This document shows, piece by piece, positions 16,701-23,575 of a DNA stretch of 64,000 nt. Every line of letters begins with the position of its first letter. Within the stretch, counting starts at the first letter, position 1. Made by a program: the position numbers and the translations under genes. Under the pieces are notes generated by a model that ran no database searches, was not told where the DNA came from, and saw only the letters and a list, made by a program, of their open reading frames with translations. The stretch spans positions 87,569 through 151,568 of the forward strand of contig NZ_PJME01000022.1 of assembly GCF_002954775.1 (NCBI RefSeq), read 5' to 3'. The DNA is from Streptomyces geranii. Its GTDB lineage: Bacteria; Actinomycetota; Actinomycetes; Streptomycetales; Streptomycetaceae.

Positions 16701-17096
16701 GTGGGCGCCGAGCAGGGCCGTGTCGCCGATCCGGCGGCGGTGGAGCGGGCCTTGCGGCTGTTCGGGCTCCAGGGGCCCGTACGTTCGCTGCCCGCCGCCG
16801 ACCTGCCGACAGGCACCCTGCGCCGGGTCGAGCTGGCCCGCGCGCTCGCCGGCTCCCCGCGCGTCCTGCTCCTCGACGAACCCGCCGCCGGTCTCGACAC
16901 CGCCGAGGTCGCCGCGCTGACCCGCGTGCTGCGCGCTCTCGCCGCCGACGGCACCGCCCTGCTGGTCGTCGAGCACGACCTCGACCTGGTCGCCGACCTG
17001 GCCGACGAGGTCCATGTGCTGGCGGCGGGCCGGATCGTCGCGTCCGGGCCGCCCGGGCAGGTCCTCGGCGCCCTGGAAGCGACGGTGGGCCGATGA
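13770..17096 (+). CDS. Fused LivH-LivM-LivG ABC transporter subunit with octapeptide linker
   Basis: One 1108-residue frame contains three proteins that are normally separate. Residues 1-~285 are a LivH-type permease (N-F-A-H-G-A-V-A-M). Residues ~290-605 are a LivM-type permease (G-R-L-S-L-G-Q-A-A-Y-A-G-L-G-A). Residues ~878-1108 are a LivG-type ATPase with Walker A G-P-N-G-A-G-K-S-T, a Q-loop, Walker B L-L-L-D-E-P and H-loop V-V-E-H-D. Between them lies a low-complexity linker with 26 octapeptide repeats (residues 638-845). The ABC signature is degenerate, L-P-T-G-T-L-R-R in place of L-S-Y-G-Q-Q-R. The gene starts three bases after the upstream stop and overlaps livF by ATGA. Import of branched-chain amino acids, amides or urea is likely. 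Confidence 0.85.
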   Translation: MASLTYDLTLAGLSIGGAAALTGIGLIVTYRATGVLNFAHGAVAMVCAYALRQCTVEWGWPLWLGALVTLFVLAPAIGLALERFVFRPLAVLGGDPARTLVASIGVFVLLVGGAVLVWGPGARADAPELVSADPWGQLTVALVLAAAVGAVTRWTRFGRELRAVVDDRQLAVLHGIDADRVAAAGWAFGSFTAGLTGVLLAPYVRLDPYGMPLLVMEVVAVAVAARMRSLPVAVLVALGIGVAQSQLTRLHPSGWAQPLLQAVGSNLFVVALLVAALVLPGIGTRDALPRAVPVRTPTPPGVWIVAGVLFLLPLGFAGSDLHTSVQVPALGVVLLSLVVVTGRGGRLSLGQAAYAGLGALFTALLAAGRFPGLPRLPELAALALAVLLVAPLGLLTGWPAIGRHGLALALATFAVGVGVSRFVFAQPYATAGLTVHRPAGFEGDRAFYVLELALLALALLATRFLRAGRTGRALAAMRDDERGASAAGVRVPSLKLLAFVAGASLAALGGALLTMGLRAFDPSTFDPVRGLLWFAAVVVLGADSTLGALTAAALLVGLDAGARGGMAAALIGVLATLTGRFPTGPYEALRAATARLRPGQGAARLTPLGVAVRDRVRATGLGRQGGTGRGRVGVTRHGRLETAARGGPEGTSHGRPGAARSGPPEGTAHGRPDAARPGQPESAPPGQPKAAPPGPLEAARPGPPEPTPHEQSEATPHGRPEAARPGPREAAPHGRLEGTPRGQPEDAPRGRPEAARPDPPEPSPHGQPEAARHRQPGAAPHERPEAARPEPPKAAPHEQLEATPHGQPEAAPSGPPEVTLPGSPEAASRRRPVGAPAKPSEAAPRGRLLGKGASRAAPPAPPVAPRLSRAAPGGSSPAPLLRARGLHVRYGGFAVLGGVDLDVRPGRVVAVVGPNGAGKSTLFHCLAGTVRPTRGKVFFGARDITRLAAHARTRLGVARTFQQLAVFPSLTVSENVRVGAEQGRVADPAAVERALRLFGLQGPVRSLPAADLPTGTLRRVELARALAGSPRVLLLDEPAAGLDTAEVAALTRVLRALAADGTALLVVEHDLDLVADLADEVHVLAAGRIVASGPPGQVLGALEATVGR
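15681..16304 (+). repeat. 26-copy, 24-bp tandem repeat encoding octapeptides
   Basis: The reading frame shows 26 consecutive octads, such as GRPEAARP, GQPEAAPS, GPPEPTPH and ERPEAARP. The consensus is G-x-P-E-A-A-x-P/H, without a single length interruption, so the DNA period is exactly 24. The region is rich in Pro, Gly, Arg, Glu and His and has no predicted fold. It forms the tether between the permease and ATPase parts of the fused transporter. Confidence 0.92.
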
Positions 17097-17743
17097 GCAC
17101 CCTCGCCCTGCGGCACGCGCGCGTGCGGTACGGCCCACTGGAGGCCCTGCACGGCGTCTCCCTCACGGCGCCCGGTCCGGGCCTCACCGTCCTGCTGGGC
17201 CGCAACGGCTCCGGCCGTACGACCGTCCTGCGTGCCCTCGCCGGAACGGTGCCGCTGTCCGGGGGCGCGGTGGTGTGGGACGGGGTCGACGTGACCCGGG
17301 TGTCCGCGTACGAGCGGGCCCGGCGCGGGCTGTGTCCGGTGCCGGAACGGCGAGCCGTGTTCGGGTCGCTGACGGTCCGGGAGAATCTGGAACTGGCTGA
17401 CGCCGACCCCGCCGCCGCGCTCGCCGCGTATCCCCAGTTGGCGCCCCTGCTGTCGCGCCGCGCGGGCACCCTCTCCGGCGGTGAGCAGCGCATGCTCGCG
17501 CTCTCCCGTGCCCTGTCGGCACGCGCGTGCGTGGTGCTCGTCGACGAGCCCGCCCAGGGCATGTCACCGGCGGTCGCGGCACACACGTACGAACTGCTGA
17601 GCGCCTTGGACGCCTGTGTGGTCGTCGCCGAGCAGCGGCTGCCGCCCGGTCTGCGGGGGAAGCGGGCCCTCGTGTACGAACTGCGCCGGGGCGCGGTCGT
17701 GTTCAGCGGGGAGGCGGCAGAGCTGGACCGCCCGTCGGGGTGA
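17093..17743 (+). CDS. livF: LivF-type ABC ATPase with Walker A Lys-to-Arg change
   Basis: The 216-residue ATPase is slightly short for LivF (usually ~235). Its Walker A reads G-R-N-G-S-G-R-T-T: the invariant lysine is arginine (codon CGT). The signature L-S-G-G-E-Q-R and Walker B V-V-L-V-D-E-P are intact, and the switch histidine position is glutamine (V-V-V-A-E-Q), as in LivF generally. It would pair with the LivG domain of the preceding fused protein, in which the signature is the degenerate element, giving one canonical and one degenerate composite ATP site. The start overlaps the previous stop as ATGA. A strong hairpin follows the stop. Confidence 0.88.
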   Translation: MSTLALRHARVRYGPLEALHGVSLTAPGPGLTVLLGRNGSGRTTVLRALAGTVPLSGGAVVWDGVDVTRVSAYERARRGLCPVPERRAVFGSLTVRENLELADADPAAALAAYPQLAPLLSRRAGTLSGGEQRMLALSRALSARACVVLVDEPAQGMSPAVAAHTYELLSALDACVVVAEQRLPPGLRGKRALVYELRRGAVVFSGEAAELDRPSG

Positions 17744-17748
17744 ACGCC

Positions 17749-17782
17749 GGTGCCCCACCCGGTCCGGACCGGGTGGGGCACC
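17749..17782. terminator. Bidirectional hairpin terminator
   Basis: A perfect 34-base palindrome, with GGTGCCCCACCCGGTCC as its left half, lies between the converging livF and Rpf-like genes. It should stop transcription in both directions. Confidence 0.8.
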
Positions 17783-17805
17783 ATGCGCGACTCAAGGGGC
17801 GCGGC

Positions 17806-18501
17806 TCAGATGTCGAGTTTCTGGCCGGGCATGATCAGGTCGGGGCTGTCGCCGATGACGGCCTTGTTGGCGGCGTAGAGGTGCTGCCAGGTGGTCGTGT
17901 ACCGGGCGGCGATGCCGCTCAGGGTGTCGCCCGCGCGGACGGTGTAGTCACCGTCGCCCCGGGACGAGCTGCGGTTGGTGTGGACGGGTGCGCGCTCCGG
18001 CGCCTTCGACGGGGCCTTGGAAGCGGTGGACCCGCCTGAACCTGTCGCCTTCTTGGTCGACTTCTTCGTCGACTTGGTCGACTCGCCGGTGGCCGAACCG
18101 GAGCCCGAGTCGGAGCCCGATGCGGCGGGAGCGCTCCCGGAGGCACCGGCGCGCGCCGAACAGGTGGGCCACGCGCCCCAGCCCTGGGCGCCCTGCACCT
18201 TGGTGGCCACGGCGATCTGCTGGGACCTGCTGGCCCCGTCGGCGGTGGCCGCGTAGGCCGTCCCGCCGTAGGCACGCCAGGTGCTCGCGGAGAACTGGAG
18301 TCCTCCGTAGTACCCGTTGCCGGTGTTGATGTGCCAGTTGCCGCCGCTCTCGCACTGGGCGATGCGGTCCCACACCCCGCTGTCCGCCGCCGCGGCGTTG
18401 CCGGTCGCGGCCAGCAGTCCGAGCGGGGCGAGCAGGGCCGCCCCGGCGAGGACCGCCGTCTTGCGCGTCTTGCGGGTGTAACTATCGGCACATTCGGACA
18501 T
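17806..18501 (-). CDS. Secreted Rpf-domain / LysM cell wall hydrolase
   Basis: From ATG at 18501 (GGAGAGG upstream) the protein has 231 residues. It has a signal peptide ending near A-T-G-N-A-A-A-A, then a resuscitation-promoting-factor transglycosylase domain with W-D-R-I-A-Q-C-E-S-G-G-N-W (catalytic glutamate), then a Ser/Thr/Lys-rich linker and a C-terminal LysM (Y-T-V-R-A-G-D-T-L-S-G-I-A). It should cleave peptidoglycan outside the cell, as in spore germination and growth. Other Streptomyces rpf genes are controlled by long structured leaders, and this one also has a long upstream region rich in hairpins. Confidence 0.9.
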   Translation of the reverse strand: MSECADSYTRKTRKTAVLAGAALLAPLGLLAATGNAAAADSGVWDRIAQCESGGNWHINTGNGYYGGLQFSASTWRAYGGTAYAATADGASRSQQIAVATKVQGAQGWGAWPTCSARAGASGSAPAASGSDSGSGSATGESTKSTKKSTKKATGSGGSTASKAPSKAPERAPVHTNRSSSRGDGDYTVRAGDTLSGIAARYTTTWQHLYAANKAVIGDSPDLIMPGQKLDI

Positions 18502-18551
18502 GTAGATCCCTCTCCACAGACCCGGGCTTCCCCCTGGACGGAACGCGTCGG

Positions 18552-18635
18552 CCGCGTGAAGACGCGGTCGGCACACTCCGTCCCGTCCGTCGGCGTGGTG
18601 CTGCGCGGTGTCTGGTTCTGCGCGGCCGGCGGACG
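18552..18635 (-). promoter_or_regulatory. Structured 5' leader of the Rpf/LysM gene
   Basis: Upstream of the Rpf-like gene, CGTCCGCCGGC and GCCGACGGACG (plus positions 18625-18635 and 18584-18594) can pair. A second hairpin, GGCCGCGT with ACGCGGTC, lies at 18552-18571. The leader could carry an RNA regulator. The conserved blocks of the c-di-AMP (ydaO) riboswitch found before other rpf genes were looked for and not found, so no class is assigned. Confidence 0.35.
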
Positions 18636-19041
18636 TACCCGAGCGGTGCTAGGTGCACACGGCGGAGGAATCTATGGACCCTGACGAGGCGTTATCAACC
18701 AACTCCCCGTTCTCCCAGGCCAGTTCAGGGTTACCGCAGGTATCGGTGAATTCCGGCCACCCACTTAATTCCCGCATTTCCTGATTTGTCGACCAGCTAC
18801 TCGGACAAACTGTGAGTCAGTTCACCAAACCAACTTCCGTAACCTGTCCGTTACTTGACATGGAGTGCCCGATTCCGCACCCAACGTGACCGTGTGCACG
18901 GGATGGTTCGATTCCGTGCGTCGTGCAGCGTGACTCCCGCCACAGATCGCCCGTTGTCATCTTCATGAGCCCGGACTGTCCGGGCCCACCGGCCGGGGGC
19001 GACCCGGCCCCGCCACGTACCGCATCCCGAGGGAGCCACCC
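18636..19041. other. Divergent promoter region, Rpf-like gene and hypothetical
   Basis: No coding sequence is seen in these ~400 bases. GTAACCTGTCCGTTAC at 18839-18854 is an inverted repeat, immediately followed by a TTGACA hexamer (18855-18860) that could be a plus-strand -35 box for the gene at 19042. No matching -10 was clear. The stretch 18680-18860 is AT-richer than its surroundings. Confidence 0.4.
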
Positions 19042-19815
19042 GTGCCGCGCATGCTCGATGTCAGCGACGAGGTCCGCGCCGAGATCGGCGACGAAGAAGC
19101 CGACCGGCTGCTCGCCGGTGACAACGCCCCGGGCAGTTACGACTGCACGTCCTGCCGCACGCCGGGCGACTCCGCCCAGGAGCGCACCAGCACCGTCCTG
19201 TTCATCGGGGACGAGACCGCCGTCCTCGCCTTCGCCCACGCGGGCTGCCTGCCCTCGCAGGTCGTCCAGGTCACCGAGGAGCAGCTCCAGGGCGCGGTCC
19301 GCTCCATCAACGCCGACGAGGAGGCCCCCATGGCCGCACCCGAGCAGGCCGTCCTGGGAGTCACCAGCGGACTGGTCCTGATCGAGGGCGAGTTGCACCC
19401 CGCCCTGGTCGTCGAACCGACGGCCCCCATCGTCCGCCCCGGCTCGACCGGCGCGGGCGACGACTTCCTGCCCCTCCTCATCGAGCAGGGCTTCATGCCG
19501 CTGACCGAGCTGACGGAGGTACCGCCCGTGCTGCACGGCTGGTCGGTGCTGCTCGCGGCGGGGCAGCTGCACGCGGTGCTGCAGCCGGGGCCGGGCGGCG
19601 CGTCCGCGGTGGCCTGGTGGCAGGCGCACCAGCCGCTCCAGGTGACGGAGAGCTGGCGTGCCGCCGCCAACAAGCACCAGCAGGTGCTGGTGTTCGCGGC
19701 GCCGGTGGGGTCCATCGGGCGCCAGCCCCGGGAGGACCTGCTGCGGGACGCGCTCGACAAGGCCGCGGGGGTCGGCAAGTTGGTCGCGAGTGCGCTCCCG
19801 CTTGCGGGCACCTGA
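19042..19815 (+). CDS. Conserved Streptomyces hypothetical protein
   Basis: This 257-residue protein starts with GTG after a GGGAGCC ribosome binding site. It has no signal peptide or membrane span. An N-terminal Y-D-C-T-S-C-R-T-P-G with a C-x-x-C, and F-A-H-A-G-C-L-P about 30 residues later, supply two cysteines, a histidine and a cysteine that could bind metal. The C-terminal half has W-W-Q-A-H-Q-P-L and a D-L-L-R-D-A-L-D-K helix. I do not recognise a domain with known function. Its neighbours are also Streptomyces-specific, and nothing in context gives a role. Confidence 0.7.
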   Translation: MPRMLDVSDEVRAEIGDEEADRLLAGDNAPGSYDCTSCRTPGDSAQERTSTVLFIGDETAVLAFAHAGCLPSQVVQVTEEQLQGAVRSINADEEAPMAAPEQAVLGVTSGLVLIEGELHPALVVEPTAPIVRPGSTGAGDDFLPLLIEQGFMPLTELTEVPPVLHGWSVLLAAGQLHAVLQPGPGGASAVAWWQAHQPLQVTESWRAAANKHQQVLVFAAPVGSIGRQPREDLLRDALDKAAGVGKLVASALPLAGT

Positions 19816-19865
19816 GCGCCGTAGGGGTCGGGAGCTTCGGTGACTTGGCGGCTTGCGGCTGAGTG

Positions 19866-19912
19866 TGGCTGGTCGCGCAGTTCCCCACGCCCCTTCGCGG
19901 GCGCTGCGCGCC
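19866..19912. repeat. Common Streptomyces intergenic repeat
   Basis: GGTCGCGCAGTTCCCCACGCCCCTTCGCGGG-like sequence matches the widespread Streptomyces element with the core GCGCAGTTCCCCGCGCCCC. A second copy in opposite orientation lies near 50396. It sits between two plus-strand genes and may form a hairpin. Confidence 0.65.
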
Positions 19913-19968
19913 CTGCAAAATTCGGACATTGGCCGCATCCGTTCTGCGGTGGGGTCGTTTGGACGTGT

Positions 19969-20397
19969 GTGCACACCTACGATGTCCCCCGCCGTCAGTC
20001 CTACCTCAGCGGTCCGTCGGCCACGCCGATCTACGACGCGCTCTACGCCGAGTACGGCAAGTCCTTCCGGTCGCGGCCGGGTGACCGGAGCGGTGAGGAG
20101 GAGTTGAACTTCACGGCTTTCGGGACCAGCCCGTACGGCGGCTCGAACGGCTACGGCTCGCGGGGCTTCGGTTCGCACAACTCCGGCTCGTACAGCGCCT
20201 ACAGCGCGGGGGCGTTCAGCGCGCGCACCGGTGGCGGGCAGCCGTCCGTCTGGCAGCGGGTCGGTCAACTCGACGCGCAGCAGGGGCAGACGGCGACCGC
20301 GACCGCCGTGTGGCAGACCGGCGTACGGCAGCAGCACTACACCGGCATGACCCACATCCCGGCGGCACTGCCACCGGGACCGCGCCGGGGCCAGTGA
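19969..20397 (+). CDS. Small Tyr/Ser/Gly-rich Streptomyces hypothetical
   Basis: GTG at 19969 gives 142 residues; the frame is open further upstream, but that part is repeat sequence. The N-terminal part has P-R-R-Q-S-Y-L-S-G-P-S-A-T-P-I-Y-D-A-L, a pattern (T-P-I-Y-D-x-L) shared by several small Streptomyces proteins. The middle is a disordered stretch rich in Gly, Ser, Tyr and Asn (residues ~55-85). There is no signal peptide or known domain. A strong terminator follows. Function unknown, possibly developmental given the restricted distribution. Confidence 0.65.
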   Translation: MHTYDVPRRQSYLSGPSATPIYDALYAEYGKSFRSRPGDRSGEEELNFTAFGTSPYGGSNGYGSRGFGSHNSGSYSAYSAGAFSARTGGGQPSVWQRVGQLDAQQGQTATATAVWQTGVRQQHYTGMTHIPAALPPGPRRGQ

Positions 20398-20411
20398 ACA
20401 CCATCTGCACG

Positions 20412-20451
20412 TGACTGAGGGCGGCTCCCGATCGGGGGCCGCCCTCAGTCA
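20412..20451. terminator. Bidirectional hairpin terminator
   Basis: TGACTGAGGGCGGC pairs with GCCGCCCTCAGTCA around a CCCGATCGGGG core, between converging genes (der on the minus strand). Confidence 0.8.
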
Positions 20452-20490
20452 TGTGGACCGCATCGGTCAGTTCACCGGATACCTCACCGG

Positions 20491-21963
20491 TTACTTCTTC
20501 CTGCCGCGCTTCTCGCGCACCCGCACCGAGATGTGGATCGGGGTGCCGTCGAAGCCGAACTCCTCGCGCAGGCGGCGCTCGATGAAGCGGCGGTAGCCGG
20601 CCTCGATGAAGCCGGAGGCGAAGAGCACGAACCGCGGCGGCTTGGTGCCCGCCTGGGTGCCGAAGAGGATGCGCGGCTGCTTGCCGCCCCGGACGGGGTG
20701 CGGGTGGGCGGCGACCAGTTCGCCGAGGAAGGCGTTCAGCCGGCCTGTCGGGACCCGGGTCTCCCAGCCCGCGAGGGCGGCCTCGATCGCGGGGACCAGC
20801 TTCTCCATGTGGCGGCCGGTGCGCGCCGAGACGTTGACGCGGGGCGCCCACGCCACCTGGGCCAGCTCGGTCTCGATCTCCCGTTCCAGGTAGTAGCGGC
20901 GCTCCTCGTCGAGCGTGTCCCACTTGTTGTAGGCGAGGACGATCGCCCGGCCCGCCTCGACGGCCATCGTCACGATCCGCTGGTCCTGAATGGAGATGTT
21001 CTCGGAGCCGTCGATCAGGATGACCGCGACCTCGGCCTTCTCCACGGCGGCGGCCGTGCGCAGCGAGGCGTAGTAGTCGGCGCCCTGCTGGAGGTGGACA
21101 CGCTTGCGGATGCCCGCCGTGTCGATGAACTTCCAGGTGACGCCGCCGAGTTCGATCAGCTCGTCGACCGGGTCACGGGTGGTGCCCGCGATCTCGTTGA
21201 CGACGACCCGCTCCTGGCCCGCCACCTTGTTCAGCAGCGAGGACTTGCCGACGTTCGGGCGCCCGATGAGGGCGATCCGGCGCGGGCCGCCGACCCCGAC
21301 GCCGAAGGTCTGCGCGGGCGCCTCGGGCAGCGCCTCCAGGACGGCGTCCAGCATGTCGCCGGTACCGCGGCCGTGCAGCGAGGAGACGGGGTGCGGCTCG
21401 CCGAGCCCGAGGGCCCACAGGGCCGTGGCGTCGGCCTCGCCGCTCGGTCCGTCGACCTTGTTGGCGCACAGCACGACGGGCTTGCCGGCCTTGCGCAGCA
21501 GCCGTACGACGGCCTCGTCGGTGTCGGTGGCGCCGACCTTGGCGTCGACGACGAAGACGACCGCGTCGGACGCCTCGATGGCGTACTCGGCCTGCGCGGC
21601 CACGGAGGCGTCGATGCCGAGGACGTCCTGCTCCCAGCCGCCGGTGTCGACGATCTTGAAGCGCCGCCCGGCCCATTCGGCCTCGTAGGTGACGCGGTCG
21701 CGGGTGACGCCGGGCTTGTCCTCGACGACGGCCTCGCGGCGGCCGATGATGCGGTTGACGAGGGTCGACTTGCCGACGTTCGGCCGTCCGACGACGGCGA
21801 GGACGGGCAGCGGCCCATGTCCCGCCTCGTCGATCGCGCCCTCGACGTCCTCGATGTCGAAGCCCTCGACCGCGGCGAGCTCCATGAACTCCGCGTACTC
21901 GGCTTCGCCAAGCTCTCCGTGCTCGTACTCTCCCGAGCCCTCGGAGGGAATGTGGTCGTTCAT
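20491..21963 (-). CDS. der: Ribosome biogenesis GTPase Der (EngA)
   Basis: The 490-residue protein has two consecutive GTPase domains, each with G-R-P-N-V-G-K-S (residues ~59-66 and ~234-241), D-T-G-G/D-T-A-G switch II motifs and N-K-x-D motifs, followed by a C-terminal KH-like domain. This double-G architecture is unique to Der, which helps assemble the 50S subunit. An acidic N-terminal extension of ~50 residues is normal for Streptomyces. ATG at 21963 is chosen over an upstream in-frame ATG at 22023 because GAGG precedes it and the added residues are not conserved. It ends the minus-strand aroH-tyrA-cmk-plsC-der run. Confidence 0.97.
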   Translation of the reverse strand: MNDHIPSEGSGEYEHGELGEAEYAEFMELAAVEGFDIEDVEGAIDEAGHGPLPVLAVVGRPNVGKSTLVNRIIGRREAVVEDKPGVTRDRVTYEAEWAGRRFKIVDTGGWEQDVLGIDASVAAQAEYAIEASDAVVFVVDAKVGATDTDEAVVRLLRKAGKPVVLCANKVDGPSGEADATALWALGLGEPHPVSSLHGRGTGDMLDAVLEALPEAPAQTFGVGVGGPRRIALIGRPNVGKSSLLNKVAGQERVVVNEIAGTTRDPVDELIELGGVTWKFIDTAGIRKRVHLQQGADYYASLRTAAAVEKAEVAVILIDGSENISIQDQRIVTMAVEAGRAIVLAYNKWDTLDEERRYYLEREIETELAQVAWAPRVNVSARTGRHMEKLVPAIEAALAGWETRVPTGRLNAFLGELVAAHPHPVRGGKQPRILFGTQAGTKPPRFVLFASGFIEAGYRRFIERRLREEFGFDGTPIHISVRVREKRGRKK

Positions 21964-22042
21964 GAAGTCCGTACCTCGTTCATCGTGGTGATCGGTGGAA
22001 CCCCCGGTTGTCGGGTGATCCACTACTCGAAATGCTCGAACC

Positions 22043-22084
22043 GCTCAAGTACTCGGCTCAAGTACTCGGCGCGAGTACTCAAGT
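22043..22084. repeat. Short direct/inverted repeats between plsC and der
   Basis: GCTCAAGTACTCG occurs twice in tandem (22043-22055, 22056-22068), and AGTACTCG-GCG-CGAGTACT forms an inverted repeat at about 22061-22079. They fill part of the 126-base plsC-der gap and could be a protein-binding site for a der promoter. Confidence 0.5.
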
Positions 22085-22089
22085 GTCGC

Positions 22090-22779
22090 TCAGTGCCCGG
22101 CAGGGCGCCCGGCGTTCTCCTGCCGGCCGGTGAGCCGTCTGGCGTTGTCCAGGTGGGCGGTGAGGTGCTTCTGGATGCGCACGGTCGCCTCGTCGAGCGC
22201 CGCGCGCGTACGCCGCCCGCTGCCGTCACCCGCCTCGAACGGGTCTCCGAAGACCACGTCGACGCGGCTGCGCAGCGGGGGCAGCCCCTTTATCAACCGT
22301 CCGCGCCGGTCGGTGCTTCCCAGGACGGCCACCGGAACGACGGGAGCGCCGCTGCGGACGGCGAAGTAGGCGAGCCCGGACCGCAGCGAGGCGAAGTCGC
22401 CGTCCCCCCTGCTGCCCTCGGGGAAGATCCCCAGGACGCCGCCCCTGGCCAGCACACCCAGGGCCTGGGTGATCGCCGTACGGTCGACGGTCGAGCGGTC
22501 CACCTCCACCTGGCCGAGGGAGCGCATGAAGGTGGCGAGCGGACCGACGAACGCCTCCTTCTTGACCAGGAAGTGCGACGCGCGGGGCGCCACGCCGATG
22601 ACCATGGGGCCGTCGATGTTGTGCGAGTGGTTGACGGCGAGGATCACGGGTCCGGTCGCGGGCACCTTCCAGGCGCCGAGGACACGCGGCTTCCACAGCC
22701 CGTACATCAGGCCGACGCCGATGCGCCGTCCTACCTCGGCTCCCCGCTCCGTCGGAGTGTCCGACGCGTCGTCGCTCAC
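22090..22779 (-). CDS. plsC: 1-acylglycerol-3-phosphate O-acyltransferase (PlsC family)
   Basis: The 229-residue protein starts with GTG at 22779, overlapping the cmk stop as GTGA. It carries the acyltransferase motifs N-H-S-H-N-I-D (HX4D catalytic pair), F-P-E-G-S-R-G and V-P-V-A-V-L-G, in the usual order and spacing. It should transfer an acyl chain to lysophosphatidate, or another lysolipid, at the inner membrane face during phospholipid synthesis. A cmk-plsC pairing is frequent in bacteria. The longer frame upstream would overlap cmk by more and is not preferred. Confidence 0.92.
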   Translation of the reverse strand: MSDDASDTPTERGAEVGRRIGVGLMYGLWKPRVLGAWKVPATGPVILAVNHSHNIDGPMVIGVAPRASHFLVKKEAFVGPLATFMRSLGQVEVDRSTVDRTAITQALGVLARGGVLGIFPEGSRGDGDFASLRSGLAYFAVRSGAPVVPVAVLGSTDRRGRLIKGLPPLRSRVDVVFGDPFEAGDGSGRRTRAALDEATVRIQKHLTAHLDNARRLTGRQENAGRPAGH

Positions 22780-23453
22780 TTCGCGTCCCGCTTCTCCTTG
22801 ACGAGGGTGACGACGCACTCGATGACCTGCTGGAGGGTCAGCTCGGAGGTGTCGACCTCCACCGCGTCGTCCGCCTTGGCGAGCGGCGAGGTCTTACGGC
22901 TGGAGTCGGCCGCGTCCCGCTTCAGCAGCGCCTCACGGGTGCTGTCGACGTCGGCGCCCTTCAGCTCACCGCTGCGCCGGGCGGCACGCGCCTCCGGGGA
23001 CGCGGTGAGGAAGATCTTCAGGTCGGCGCCGGGCAGCACGGTCGTGCCGATGTCCCGCCCCTCGACGACGATCCCCGTCGCGGCGGACGCGGCGATGGAC
23101 CGCTGCAGCTCGGTGATGAGCGCACGCACCTCGGGCACCGCGCTCACCGCGCTGACCTTGGAGGTGACCTCCTGGGTGCGGATCGGGCCGCCGACGTCGG
23201 TGCCGTCCACGGTGATCGTCGGGTTCTCCGGGTCCGTACCGGAGACGATCTCCGGCTTGCCGGCCACGGCGGCGATCGCGGAGGGGTCCGTGATGTCGAT
23301 GCCGTTGCTCACCATCCACCAGGTGATCGCCCGGTACTGGGCCCCGGTGTCCAGATAGCTGAGCCCGAGCTGCGCGGCAACGGCCTTCGACGTGCTCGAC
23401 TTGCCCGTGCCGGAGGGCCCGTCGATGGCGACAATCACTGCGGCGCGATCCAC
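22776..23453 (-). CDS. cmk: Cytidylate kinase
   Basis: The 225-residue (d)CMP kinase starts with GTG at 23453 and reads V-A-I-D-G-P-S-G-T-G-K-S-S (P-loop near residue 10), then Y-L-D-T-G-A-Q-Y-R-A and V-V-E-G-R-D-I-G-T. These are the ATP site, the CMP-binding site and the conserved G-R-D-I-G-T block of bacterial Cmk. It phosphorylates CMP to CDP for nucleic acid and lipid synthesis. The open frame extends far upstream through the tyrA region, but homology starts at this GTG. Confidence 0.96.
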   Translation of the reverse strand: MDRAAVIVAIDGPSGTGKSSTSKAVAAQLGLSYLDTGAQYRAITWWMVSNGIDITDPSAIAAVAGKPEIVSGTDPENPTITVDGTDVGGPIRTQEVTSKVSAVSAVPEVRALITELQRSIAASAATGIVVEGRDIGTTVLPGADLKIFLTASPEARAARRSGELKGADVDSTREALLKRDAADSSRKTSPLAKADDAVEVDTSELTLQQVIECVVTLVKEKRDAK

Positions 23454-23575
23454 TGTGGAGGCACCTTTCCTGGTCCGGGGTGGTGGGGTGGGGGCGCTTG
23501 ATGCCCCGGACAAGGTTACTGGGTGCGGGTCACTCGTCCGGCCGCACGTGTCTCGGCGCGACGACGGCGCACCCC

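Noticed and set aside
18502..18800. c-di-AMP (ydaO) riboswitch before the Rpf-like gene
   Set aside because: The conserved blocks (GGGTGAATC-like and CAGCTAACC-like) were searched for on the minus strand and not found.
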